Assembly: GCA_009777825.1 (NCBI GenBank)
Contig: WRLA01000013.1
Location: forward strand, 1 to 52,993
DNA length: 52,993 nucleotides
Source: Bacteroidales bacterium
Lineage (GTDB): Bacteria > Bacteroidota > Bacteroidia > Bacteroidales > WRLA01
Direction of reading: 5' to 3'
The translations under genes and the position numbers were made by a program. Of the stretch, positions 6,816-13,839 are shown piece by piece (within the stretch, counting starts at the first letter, position 1; each line of letters opens with the position of its first letter). A model generated the notes under the pieces. That model saw nothing but the letters and a program-made list of their open reading frames with translations, had not been told where the DNA came from and made no database searches.

Positions 6816-9245
6816 TTATGAAACCGCCATTTTTTTAATCGCCCCAAATTCGCACTCCTCCACACACAATCCGCACTGCACACATTTTTCAATATCAATA
6901 GAATGCACTTCGTAAGGCGTGTATGGGATGGCGTCCACCGGACAGGCTTTGGCGCATTTGGTGCATCCGGTGCAGGCATCGTCAACGACATATTTCACCA
7001 TCGCCTTGCAGACGCCGGTGGGACAGACGCCCCGGATGTGTTCTTCGTACTCTTGCCGGAAATATTTGAGGGTGGTCAATACCGGATTGGGCGCCGTTTT
7101 GCCCAGACCGCACAATGCGGCTTTTTTGATGCTCACCGCCAACTGTTCAAGTTTTTCAATATCAGCCATTTCGGCTTTTCCCGATGTTATTTTGTCTAAG
7201 ATGTCGAGCATTCTCCTGATGCCGACGCGACAGAAGGTGCATTTTCCGCACGACTGCTCGCAGGAGAAGGTAAGAAAATAACGCGCCACGTCCACCATAC
7301 AATCTTTTTCGTTCAGCACGACCAATCCGCCGGAACCCATCATGGCGCCCATGCCGCTGAGCGCGTCGAAATCCACCGGGACATCGCACAGTTCAGCGGG
7401 GATACAGCCTCCCGACGGACCGCCCACCTGTACTGCTTTGAGTTTGGCGTCTCCCTCGACGCCGCCGCCGATTTTTTCGACGATGTGGTTGAGGGTCATG
7501 CCCATCGGCACCTCTATCAGTCCGCCGTACTTGACTTTTCCGGCAAGCGCGAATACCTTTGTCCCTTTGCTGCCCTGCGTTCCGATGGCGCGGTATTTCT
7601 CGTAACCGTTTTTGATGATAAACGGAATCTGGCTGAGCGTTTCCACATTGTTGACCAACGTCGGAAAGCCATGCAACCCTTTCTCTACGGGATAAGGCGG
7701 ACGCAGTTTTGGGAAACCGCGTTGTCCTTCGATGGAGGCGATGAGCGCTGTCTCTTCGCCGCAGACAAAAGCGCCGGCGCCTTCGTAAACCTCAATGTTG
7801 AACGAGAATCCGCTGTTGAGGATGTTGTCGCCGACGAGGTTGCGCTCTTTGCATATTTCGATGGCGGCGCGGATACGTGAGACCGCCAACGGGTATTCGG
7901 CGCGAATGTAAAAGATGCCGTTGGACGCTCCGGTGGCGTATCCGGCAATGGTCATCCCTTCGATGACGCGGAACGGGTACGACTCTAACAACATCCTATC
8001 CATGAACGCGCCCGGGTCGCCTTCGTCGCCGTTGCAGATGACGTATTTGACGGGACTTTCCGATTGCGCGATGATGTCCCATTTCCGTCCGGTCGGAAAG
8101 CCGCCGCCGCCTCTGCCGCGCAAGCCACTTTGGAGAATAGCCCCCCCAAGCCCCCCCGAAGGGGGGGATGTGCCTGTTCTCGCCGATTGCGAATTTTTAT
8201 CATCTGTGTAAATCTGTGCCATCTGTGTCATCTGTGTTCCCCTCTCATCTACTACTTTCCGTAGCGCGTCGAAACCGCCGTGTGCGCAGTATTCGTCTAT
8301 GTTGAGCGGGGTGAAGATGCCGTAGCCTTCGGTGGAGATGTGTAACTGGTTGGAAAGGAAACTGTTGATGATGTCGGTCCGCTCGTTTTCCGATTTCCAG
8401 ATGACGTTGTCCCACGTTGTGTCGGTGTGGAACGTGTCTAATTGCCCTAACAGGCTGTTTTTTAGCCGTTTGAGATACGATGCCGACTTGAAATGATGAT
8501 GCAGAATCTCTTTTATCTCGGCGGCTTTCACATTGGGATAGCGTACTACCGAGCCATCGGACTGAACAATGTCAATCAACGGTACTCTATTGCAGACGCC
8601 GACGCATCCCACCGGCTTGATGTGAACCTCAATCCCCAACTGACGTGAAGATTGCAACAACTCCTTATAGATGTCGCCCGACCCACTGGCAATACAACAG
8701 GAACCCATGCCCAGCCGGACTTCCCCGACAAGACGTTTCCGTTCGTTTTGCACATCGTCCTTGCTTTCTTCTTCGACCTGAGCGAGGAAGTCATCCACGA
8801 CGTCGCCGACTTTTCCGGGCTGGACGTGTCCGTAGATTTTCTCGTCAATCTGCACTACCGGCGCCAGCGTGCAGCAGCCGAGACAGGCGATTCTTTCGAT
8901 GGAGAAACGTTGGTCGGCGGTGGTGATGCTGTCATCTTCCATCTTCAGTTCGCGACGGAAGGCGTCGTAAACGTTTTCTGCGCCTTTGACGTGGCAGGCG
9001 GTGCCGGTGCAGACTTTTATCAGATGTTTCCCGTAAGGAATGTGCCGAAACTGGGAGTAAAACGTGGAGACGCTGATGAGTTGCGCACGGGTGATTTCCG
9101 TCGTTTCATAAACCCGCTCGATGGCGTCGTGCGGCAGATAACCGAAAGCGCTCTGCAAGGCTTGTAGCAAAGGGATGACGTCGCTTGGCTTGGAGCCGAT
9201 GCGTTGGATGATGGCGTCTGTTTGGGTTACGAAGTCGGTATTCAT
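6816..9245 (-). CDS. Fused NuoE-NuoF flavoprotein (HydC-HydB-like NADH/ferredoxin oxidoreductase)
   Basis: The product (809 residues from the ATG at 9245) fuses two diaphorase subunits that couple NAD(H) to ferredoxin, most often as part of an electron-bifurcating [FeFe] hydrogenase. Residues ~1-165 are a NuoE-type thioredoxin-like 2Fe-2S domain (CTGTACHV, CLGCC). Residues ~175-290 are a second 2Fe-2S domain (SCCIASGS, CVGVC). NuoF follows, with FMN loop GLRGRGGGGFPTG, GEETALIASIEG, and cluster cysteines SCGKCTFCRVG near residue 665. The end holds two 4Fe-4S motifs (CTGCTKCAKACP, CVQCGLCVEEC). The start is chosen because GGAGG lies five bases before it; a longer frame reaches 9320 only through the tail of the neighbouring transporter. 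Residues ~332-369 are repeat-derived. No hydrogenase catalytic subunit is in the window. Confidence 0.88.
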   Translation of the reverse strand: MNTDFVTQTDAIIQRIGSKPSDVIPLLQALQSAFGYLPHDAIERVYETTEITRAQLISVSTFYSQFRHIPYGKHLIKVCTGTACHVKGAENVYDAFRRELKMEDDSITTADQRFSIERIACLGCCTLAPVVQIDEKIYGHVQPGKVGDVVDDFLAQVEEESKDDVQNERKRLVGEVRLGMGSCCIASGSGDIYKELLQSSRQLGIEVHIKPVGCVGVCNRVPLIDIVQSDGSVVRYPNVKAAEIKEILHHHFKSASYLKRLKNSLLGQLDTFHTDTTWDNVIWKSENERTDIINSFLSNQLHISTEGYGIFTPLNIDEYCAHGGFDALRKVVDERGTQMTQMAQIYTDDKNSQSARTGTSPPSGGLGGAILQSGLRGRGGGGFPTGRKWDIIAQSESPVKYVICNGDEGDPGAFMDRMLLESYPFRVIEGMTIAGYATGASNGIFYIRAEYPLAVSRIRAAIEICKERNLVGDNILNSGFSFNIEVYEGAGAFVCGEETALIASIEGQRGFPKLRPPYPVEKGLHGFPTLVNNVETLSQIPFIIKNGYEKYRAIGTQGSKGTKVFALAGKVKYGGLIEVPMGMTLNHIVEKIGGGVEGDAKLKAVQVGGPSGGCIPAELCDVPVDFDALSGMGAMMGSGGLVVLNEKDCMVDVARYFLTFSCEQSCGKCTFCRVGIRRMLDILDKITSGKAEMADIEKLEQLAVSIKKAALCGLGKTAPNPVLTTLKYFRQEYEEHIRGVCPTGVCKAMVKYVVDDACTGCTKCAKACPVDAIPYTPYEVHSIDIEKCVQCGLCVEECEFGAIKKMAVS
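8138..8248 (-). repeat. In-frame repeat insertion inside the NuoF domain
   Basis: Two repeat families lie end to end. A GC-rich palindrome (8140-8170, C7-GAA-G7 core) encodes SPPSGGLGGA. An ACACAGAT-type repeat (8201-8240) encodes GTQMTQMAQIYTDD. Together they add about 25-30 residues just before GLRGRGGGGFP, where relatives have a short linker (established for NuoF/HydB). Frame is kept and no stop is created. Confidence 0.8.
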
Positions 9246-9288
9246 TTTTTCCTCCACAGTTGGTACGTATTCACGAAATTTTGCCACA
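9242..9288. repeat. 47-bp direct repeat, copy 1
   Basis: It matches 9641-9687 with one mismatch in 47. It duplicates the 3' end of the transporter gene (encoding NFVNTYQLWRKK-stop in that gene) and here supplies the GGAGG ribosome binding site and ATG context of the nuoE-nuoF gene. Confidence 0.9.
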
Positions 9289-9297
9289 AAAGTAATG

Positions 9298-9369
9298 CTA
9301 TTGTTTAAACAAATCGGCATGTGTGCCGGTGTTTGTAAAAAGCAGAACCAATTCCATTACGTGATACAT
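9298..9369 (-). pseudogene. Truncated YafQ/RelE-type toxin remnant
   Basis: The 23-codon frame reads MYHVMELVLLF then TNTGTHADLFKQ. Its end matches the C-terminus typical of YafQ/RelE-fold mRNA interferases (LxRTGSHxDLF pattern), while the ~65 preceding residues are missing. Its ATG overlaps the antitoxin stop as TGATG, the usual coupling in such modules. An internal deletion probably killed the toxin and kept the antitoxin. Confidence 0.6.
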
Positions 9370-9578
9370 CAGATAATCATTTTTTTAAAAAAATCTTCAA
9401 CATCATCATAATGATATACTTCCCCATTTCTTGCTTCTTGTCTGCTTTTTTCTATGGGATCTAACTCTTTTACCCTTTTTTTAGGCAAAATTACAAAAGA
9501 AACACCAAGCGTTTTTGTTAACATTTGGAATAAATTTATTTGCTCTTTTGTTTCTAAATTAATAAGTGCCGTTGTCAT
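9369..9578 (-). CDS. Antitoxin-like small protein of a decayed toxin-antitoxin pair
   Basis: This 69-residue protein begins MTTALINLETKEQINLF and ends DVEDFFKKMII. The N-terminus fits a short beta-strand plus helix DNA-binding region and the acidic tail (NGEVYHYDDVEDFF) is typical of antitoxins that wrap a RelE/YafQ toxin. It has its own promoter box at 9610-9617 and overlaps the toxin remnant. The module lies between the transporter and the nuoE-nuoF gene and is bounded by 47-bp direct repeats, so it inserted there. The assignment rests on size, context and the toxin tail. Confidence 0.65.
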   Translation of the reverse strand: MTTALINLETKEQINLFQMLTKTLGVSFVILPKKRVKELDPIEKSRQEARNGEVYHYDDVEDFFKKMII

Positions 9579-9609
9579 AATCAACAAAATTTCATCTCTA
9601 ATTATGGTG

Positions 9610-9617
9610 CAAAGATA
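9610..9617 (-). promoter_or_regulatory. Promoter -7 box of the antitoxin gene
   Basis: The minus strand reads TATCTTTG, about 31 bp before the ATG. It lies inside the segment bounded by the direct repeats, so the module carries its own promoter. Confidence 0.6.
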
Positions 9618-9640
9618 CGGATTTAATTGAAAACGAAAAA

Positions 9641-9687
9641 TCATTTCTTCCTCCACAGTTGGTACGTATTCACGAAATTTTGCCACA
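9641..9687. repeat. 47-bp direct repeat, copy 2 (original)
   Basis: This copy is the true 3' end of the transporter gene, stop codon included. Its twin at 9242-9288 differs at one base. The two copies are 399 bp apart start to start and enclose the toxin-antitoxin segment. Confidence 0.9.
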
Positions 9688-10522
9688 GGACGTAAGCCGC
9701 GGGCGCGATGGATGCAATCGGGTTGAGGAAAGTTTGCGCCATCCATATTGCTAAGATGGTGTTTTTCTGTCCCATGTATTGCGAGCAAGCCGAGGCGTCG
9801 TTAAACTGTTTGCCGTAGTAGTGTCCGAAGACAAATTGAAACAGACACAGAAACAGCGACGAAGCGATGAGCAAAATAATGGTCAGATAGTTGTTTGCGT
9901 CTTGCAACAGGATGAACTTCATGGTGTTACCCATGAGTATGGTCGCCGAGACAATCCAAAGGTAAAACGACAGACTGCTCATCTTTTTTAATCCGTTGCT
10001 GAGTTTTTTTGATAGTTTTTTGATGATGAACACCAAAAACATCGGAACCATCAGCAGTGGAAAAATCTTCAAAATGATGCTTTGAACGGATGTCCAAAAG
10101 GGTATGACGTCGGGTACATCCATGATTGAAAAATAGATTGGCGCAACGATGGAGATGACGAGATTTATCAGCAAACTGTACGATGTTACCGACGCCACAT
10201 TAGCGCCCAGCATCGCCGACATCACCACAGCGGCTACCGCCGTCGGAGCCAATACGCACAACATCACGCCCTGCGCCAAGATTTCGTCATACTGCCTTAC
10301 AAGCAGATAGACGCCCATGCTTACCGTAACTTGATATATTATTAACAGAATGTACTCCTTCCGGAATCGTATCTCTCTGAAATCAACCGAGCAAAATGTA
10401 AAAAAAAGCATCAAAAACAGAAACGTCGGCGTCAGACTGCTGAACTGCGCCACGAAGTCGTGAAAAGTGAAACCGACGATGGTAGCGATGATTAAGAGCA
10501 GGGTTTTAATATTCTGTTTCAT
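9641..10522 (-). CDS. BASS-type (bile acid:sodium symporter-like) membrane transporter
   Basis: This 293-residue, roughly nine-helix protein looks like the bile acid/sodium symporter superfamily. Such proteins take up organic anions with sodium; the substrate cannot be read from sequence. Visible features are alternating hydrophobic segments (IKTLLLIIATIVGFTFH, YILLIIYQVTVSMGVYLLV), the conserved-looking APTAVAAVVMSAMLGANVA, and a C-terminal QYMGQKNTILAIWMAQTFLNP block ending in YQLWRKK. Its TGA overlaps an ATG as ATGA, and the duplicated copy has the same ATGA at the nuoE-nuoF start, so the two genes were probably once translationally coupled. A promoter box lies at 10545-10552. Confidence 0.75.
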   Translation of the reverse strand: MKQNIKTLLLIIATIVGFTFHDFVAQFSSLTPTFLFLMLFFTFCSVDFREIRFRKEYILLIIYQVTVSMGVYLLVRQYDEILAQGVMLCVLAPTAVAAVVMSAMLGANVASVTSYSLLINLVISIVAPIYFSIMDVPDVIPFWTSVQSIILKIFPLLMVPMFLVFIIKKLSKKLSNGLKKMSSLSFYLWIVSATILMGNTMKFILLQDANNYLTIILLIASSLFLCLFQFVFGHYYGKQFNDASACSQYMGQKNTILAIWMAQTFLNPIASIAPAAYVLWQNFVNTYQLWRKK

Positions 10523-10544
10523 TTTAATGAAATTTTAACGCCGC

Positions 10545-10552
10545 AAAGATAC
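10545..10552 (-). promoter_or_regulatory. Promoter -7 box of the transporter gene
   Basis: The minus strand reads TATCTTTG about 22 bp before the ATG at 10522. Confidence 0.65.
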
Positions 10553-10578
10553 AGCTTTTTCAATTAAGAATTTCCAAA

Positions 10579-10791
10579 CTAATATGATTTTAACTTATGC
10601 CAATCAGGAATTGTATTTGTTATAATGCGAATTTCGCTTTCAAATTCACCTACATCTTTACCATGAGTGTCTAAAATAAACTTTAAAGTGTCGGCTTTGC
10701 CTGTGGGAATTTCGGCGTTTGTGTTCGTTAACGAAGTGCAATCACAATTAGGAATTATTTGGTTGAAAACGAGCATACTATCGCCCGTATT
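10579..10791 (-). pseudogene. DUF1573 protein remnant
   Basis: The frame reads NTGDSMLVFNQIIPNCDCTS from 10791 and continues to DWHKLKSY. This matches the middle and end of DUF1573 domains (F-x-NTG-x-x-PL ... P-x-CGCT ... F-D-T-x-G-K-x-G-x-F), which are periplasmic or surface Ig-like domains common in Bacteroidetes. The first half and signal peptide are missing: an in-frame TGA precedes NTGDS, and the upstream gene ends seven bases away. Either this is a deletion remnant or the ATG at 10776 makes a 65-residue peptide. Confidence 0.6.
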
Positions 10792-10797
10792 TCATTT

Positions 10798-12033
10798 TTA
10801 TTTTTTTATAAATTTGTCAATTTCTTTTAATAACTCGGTTGTAGATCTTCTTCCCGTTGTTTGCCAAACGACCTTTTTATCGGGCGAAATAAGAAAAATT
10901 GACGGGAAAACTTTAAATTGTTTCCGAAAGGTTGTTAAGTCCTCCGGATTTTTGAAAAAATAAAGGTCAGAAATATTGATTTTTTGCTTTTCACAAAATG
11001 CCTTTAAATATTCGCTCGGCTGTTCATAAGAATTTAACGAAACAATCGTAATGCCACGCTTTTTAAATTCCTGTTGATTTAAAGAAACCTCTTTCATCAT
11101 TTCAAAACAGGGGAAACAGGATTGGTACCAAATATCCAACAAAATCCAACCTGCTACATCATTCAGTTTTAAAAAATTATTTTCCAAACTAACTATTTCA
11201 CAATCAAGTATCTTTTTGTTTAAAGTGATTTTTGATTCTTCAAATTTTGCTTTTTGCTGTTCTTTTTTTGTGGAGTTTTTATTATTTTTTGCGGTATATG
11301 GATTGTCGTTTTTTACAATAAGAAAATCGGGATAAGTTCCTATGTTAAATATCGCTTTGTAAATAGAATTTGGTCGATTAAATTCCAAATAATTGATAAC
11401 TATTTCACGTTCTATTGCTCCCAAACTCAATTCGGCAATTGTATTATTTTGACGCTTTGTGGTTATTCTTTCCAATAAATAATTTTCTTTATTAACATAC
11501 ATTTTCACATCTTCATACATTTGAATATCATTGATATTCATGGAAGAATCAATACATTCAAATACAAAATAATCGCCAATATCCGAAATTTTATCAATTT
11601 TTTCAAAAAATTTAGGATAACCTATTATTGAAGTGTAAAAATGTGTCTCCCAGCGAATACTGACATCATTGAAATATTCACCCCAATACTCTTGCAAGGA
11701 GTTGATTGCTATAAATTTTCTTGCAAAGTTTATCGTTGTATTGGTATCATTTTCGGTGTAAGAAATGGAATTTTTGCTTTGCGCTCCAACAAATTTATTG
11801 TTTTCACAATAAATTAAAGTTGTGTCTTTCGTGTTATATATTGTATCAATTACACCTCTGTCTTTTGTATCTTTTCCTCGAATTGTTGAACTTGTAACAA
11901 TTTCTGCAAAATAATTATCGTATTTTTTGTAATTATCAATCACAAAATTTTGCCAAATGGTATCAAGATTAATCTGTGCAAAAGGCGTTTGTGCAAAAAT
12001 TAAAATTATTGAAAATAAACATACTTTTTTCAT
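10798..12033 (-). CDS. TlpA-like thioredoxin-fold secreted protein
   Basis: This 411-residue protein has a signal peptide (VCLFSIILIFAQTPFAQ), a long N-terminal region of unknown fold, and a C-terminal thioredoxin domain from about residue 285. The active site is WYQSCFPCFEM (CxxC), followed by EFKKRGITIVSLNSYE and VFPSIFLISPDKKVVW with the cis-proline. TlpA-type proteins reduce periplasmic disulfides or haem-binding cysteines. The gene starts 15 bp after the PQQ-propeller gene and is likely in that operon. It is much more AT-rich than its neighbours, which hints at separate origin. Confidence 0.8.
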   Translation of the reverse strand: MKKVCLFSIILIFAQTPFAQINLDTIWQNFVIDNYKKYDNYFAEIVTSSTIRGKDTKDRGVIDTIYNTKDTTLIYCENNKFVGAQSKNSISYTENDTNTTINFARKFIAINSLQEYWGEYFNDVSIRWETHFYTSIIGYPKFFEKIDKISDIGDYFVFECIDSSMNINDIQMYEDVKMYVNKENYLLERITTKRQNNTIAELSLGAIEREIVINYLEFNRPNSIYKAIFNIGTYPDFLIVKNDNPYTAKNNKNSTKKEQQKAKFEESKITLNKKILDCEIVSLENNFLKLNDVAGWILLDIWYQSCFPCFEMMKEVSLNQQEFKKRGITIVSLNSYEQPSEYLKAFCEKQKINISDLYFFKNPEDLTTFRKQFKVFPSIFLISPDKKVVWQTTGRRSTTELLKEIDKFIKK

Positions 12034-12048
12034 TTTTTTCGTTTTTTT

Positions 12049-13839
12049 TTAAAACACTCCCACGCAATAAATCCATGTATCCGTCTTAACCACAATTTTC
12101 CCATCCGTAAACGCCGGCGTGGCATACGTTTTTTCACTTGTTTCAAAGGCATTGATAAGGCTGAAATCGCTTTTTGCGGAGAAGATAAACATTTTCCCGT
12201 CGGTGTCGCTGAGATAGATTTTCCCTTCTGCGATGACGGGCGATGAGTAAAACTCGGTACCCAACTCCATTGTTTTCAGCAAGTCGCCGGTTTGGGCGTC
12301 GAAAGTCGCTACCACGCCGTATGAGGTTGCCACAAAGAGAAAATCTTTTGCCGCTACCGGACTGGAGACTTCGGGGAGGAGGTCGTTGTTTTTCCAGAGC
12401 GTGGAGCCGTCTGCCGCATTGATGGCTATCAGCGTGGCGTATTCGCTTCCGCCGTAAACAACGCCGTTGGCGGCGGCAGGACTTGAGCCGACTTCTCCCG
12501 TCATACACTCCACACGCCAATACTGTTCGCCGTTATTCGGGTTGTAAGAGGTGATGCTCGGCGTTCCCATCAATATCAGTTGCGGTTTGTTGTTGACGAT
12601 TGCGATGATGGGTGAACTCCATGAGATCTTGTCGGGACGCTCTTTCACCCAGCGTTGGTTGCCGGTTTCCAAGTCCAACGCCATAACTCTTGGCGCAGTG
12701 CGGTTGTCGTACTGTATAATCACCGAGTTGCCGAAGACGAGCGGCGAGGAGGCATATCCGTAGTGGTTGTCGGGGACGCCGATGTTTTTTGCCCACAGTT
12801 GTTTTCCCTCCATGTCGGCGCAGATGACATCGCCGGTAGCGAAGATGGCGCACACCTGTTTGCCGTTGGTTGCTACCGTTGAGGCTGCCAATCCGGTGTC
12901 GTCCGTTGTTTTCGGCATTTGGCTTGGCGAACCCGGAATGTTTTTAGCCGTCAGCCGCCATAACTCTTTCCCCGAACTTAGTTCGTAGCAGTATATCTCG
13001 CGGGCGTCGTCGTCGGCTCCGGAAAAGAAGACTCTGTTTCCGTTGATTACCGGCGAGTTATAGCCTTTACGCGGCGTCTTCACTTTCCACAGGATGTTTT
13101 TGCCCGATGACAAGTCCCACGAGGTCGGAACACTCTTTGCGCTGCTTATGCCAAGGGCGTTGTTGCCTCGGAAACCATTGTAAGCCCCCCCAAGCCCTCC
13201 TGAAGGGGGGGGTGTGGGGAGGGTATCGGTTTTTTCTTGTACAGATTGTAAAGCGGTGTTCGTCTCTGTGATTAGTTCGGATTGGTAATCTGTGCTGTCT
13301 TCTCGTACCGATTGTAAATCGGTGTGTGCGGAAATATCGGTGCGTGCGAGGTCTTCAACACCCCCCCCTTCGGGGGGGCTTGGGGGGGCTATATATGGCG
13401 AAGTCAACACGGCGAACACAATTCCGGCTGCTGCCAAAAAGCCTGCTGTCCAAACGACGTATTTTCTGGCTTTCGACTTAATCAGCCAGTCGTCCACGGG
13501 GTCAATATCCTTATCGGGAATCTCTTTGCTCTTGGAAAAATAAATCCGCAGGCTTATCACCAACACCGCAACCATAACCGCCAAAATGATGACGCCCACT
13601 CTTAATCTGTTGATACTGATGAAGTAGGCTTTCCGTGCCAGCAGGTCTAACTCACGGATTTGTTCCTGCAAGAACGGGTTGTCGCCGTATTCTTCGTTGG
13701 CTTGTTTGAGATTTTCGAGCGCTTCCGACCGGATGATGTCCGTGCCGCTCACCTGAAAATAATTGGTTATGAGCATGACGGAGAAAGCGACTGCGAAAAT
13801 CGCGGAGACGATGGCTATGTTTCTTACTGTGTGTTTCAT
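12049..13839 (-). CDS. Membrane-anchored PQQ-like beta-propeller protein
   Basis: The N-terminus has three transmembrane helices (residues ~7-27, 75-97, 125-145). From about residue 225 a PQQ-type propeller begins, with repeats such as GKNILWKVKTPRKGYNSPVI, GKELWRLTA, GKQLWAKNIG, GNQRWVKERP, GSTLWKNNDL and GDLLKTMELG. Such propellers serve as scaffolds or quinone-dependent enzymes; no catalytic cofactor ligands can be assigned here. Residues ~149-218, linking membrane part and propeller, consist almost wholly of dispersed-repeat sequence. The ATG overlaps the stop of the 4Fe-4S gene as ATGA, so the two are translationally coupled and probably form one complex. Confidence 0.85.
   Translation of the reverse strand: MKHTVRNIAIVSAIFAVAFSVMLITNYFQVSGTDIIRSEALENLKQANEEYGDNPFLQEQIRELDLLARKAYFISINRLRVGVIILAVMVAVLVISLRIYFSKSKEIPDKDIDPVDDWLIKSKARKYVVWTAGFLAAAGIVFAVLTSPYIAPPSPPEGGGVEDLARTDISAHTDLQSVREDSTDYQSELITETNTALQSVQEKTDTLPTPPPSGGLGGAYNGFRGNNALGISSAKSVPTSWDLSSGKNILWKVKTPRKGYNSPVINGNRVFFSGADDDAREIYCYELSSGKELWRLTAKNIPGSPSQMPKTTDDTGLAASTVATNGKQVCAIFATGDVICADMEGKQLWAKNIGVPDNHYGYASSPLVFGNSVIIQYDNRTAPRVMALDLETGNQRWVKERPDKISWSSPIIAIVNNKPQLILMGTPSITSYNPNNGEQYWRVECMTGEVGSSPAAANGVVYGGSEYATLIAINAADGSTLWKNNDLLPEVSSPVAAKDFLFVATSYGVVATFDAQTGDLLKTMELGTEFYSSPVIAEGKIYLSDTDGKMFIFSAKSDFSLINAFETSEKTYATPAFTDGKIVVKTDTWIYCVGVF
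13183..13392. repeat. Cluster of in-frame repeats inside the PQQ-propeller gene
   Basis: Two GC-rich palindromic copies in opposite orientation (about 13183-13216 and 13359-13391) flank a third family containing the perfect palindrome ACCGATTGTAAATCGGT at 13307-13323 and a degenerate copy near 13242. On the minus strand they encode PPSPPEGGG, TDLQSVRED, TALQSVQEK and PPPSGGLGGA. All keep the frame. Confidence 0.85.

Noticed and set aside
8149-8264. Plus-strand open frames with Pro/Gly-rich translation opposite the nuoF insertion
   Set aside because: They are antisense reflections of the GC-rich palindrome and the repeat; the minus-strand redox protein explains the region.
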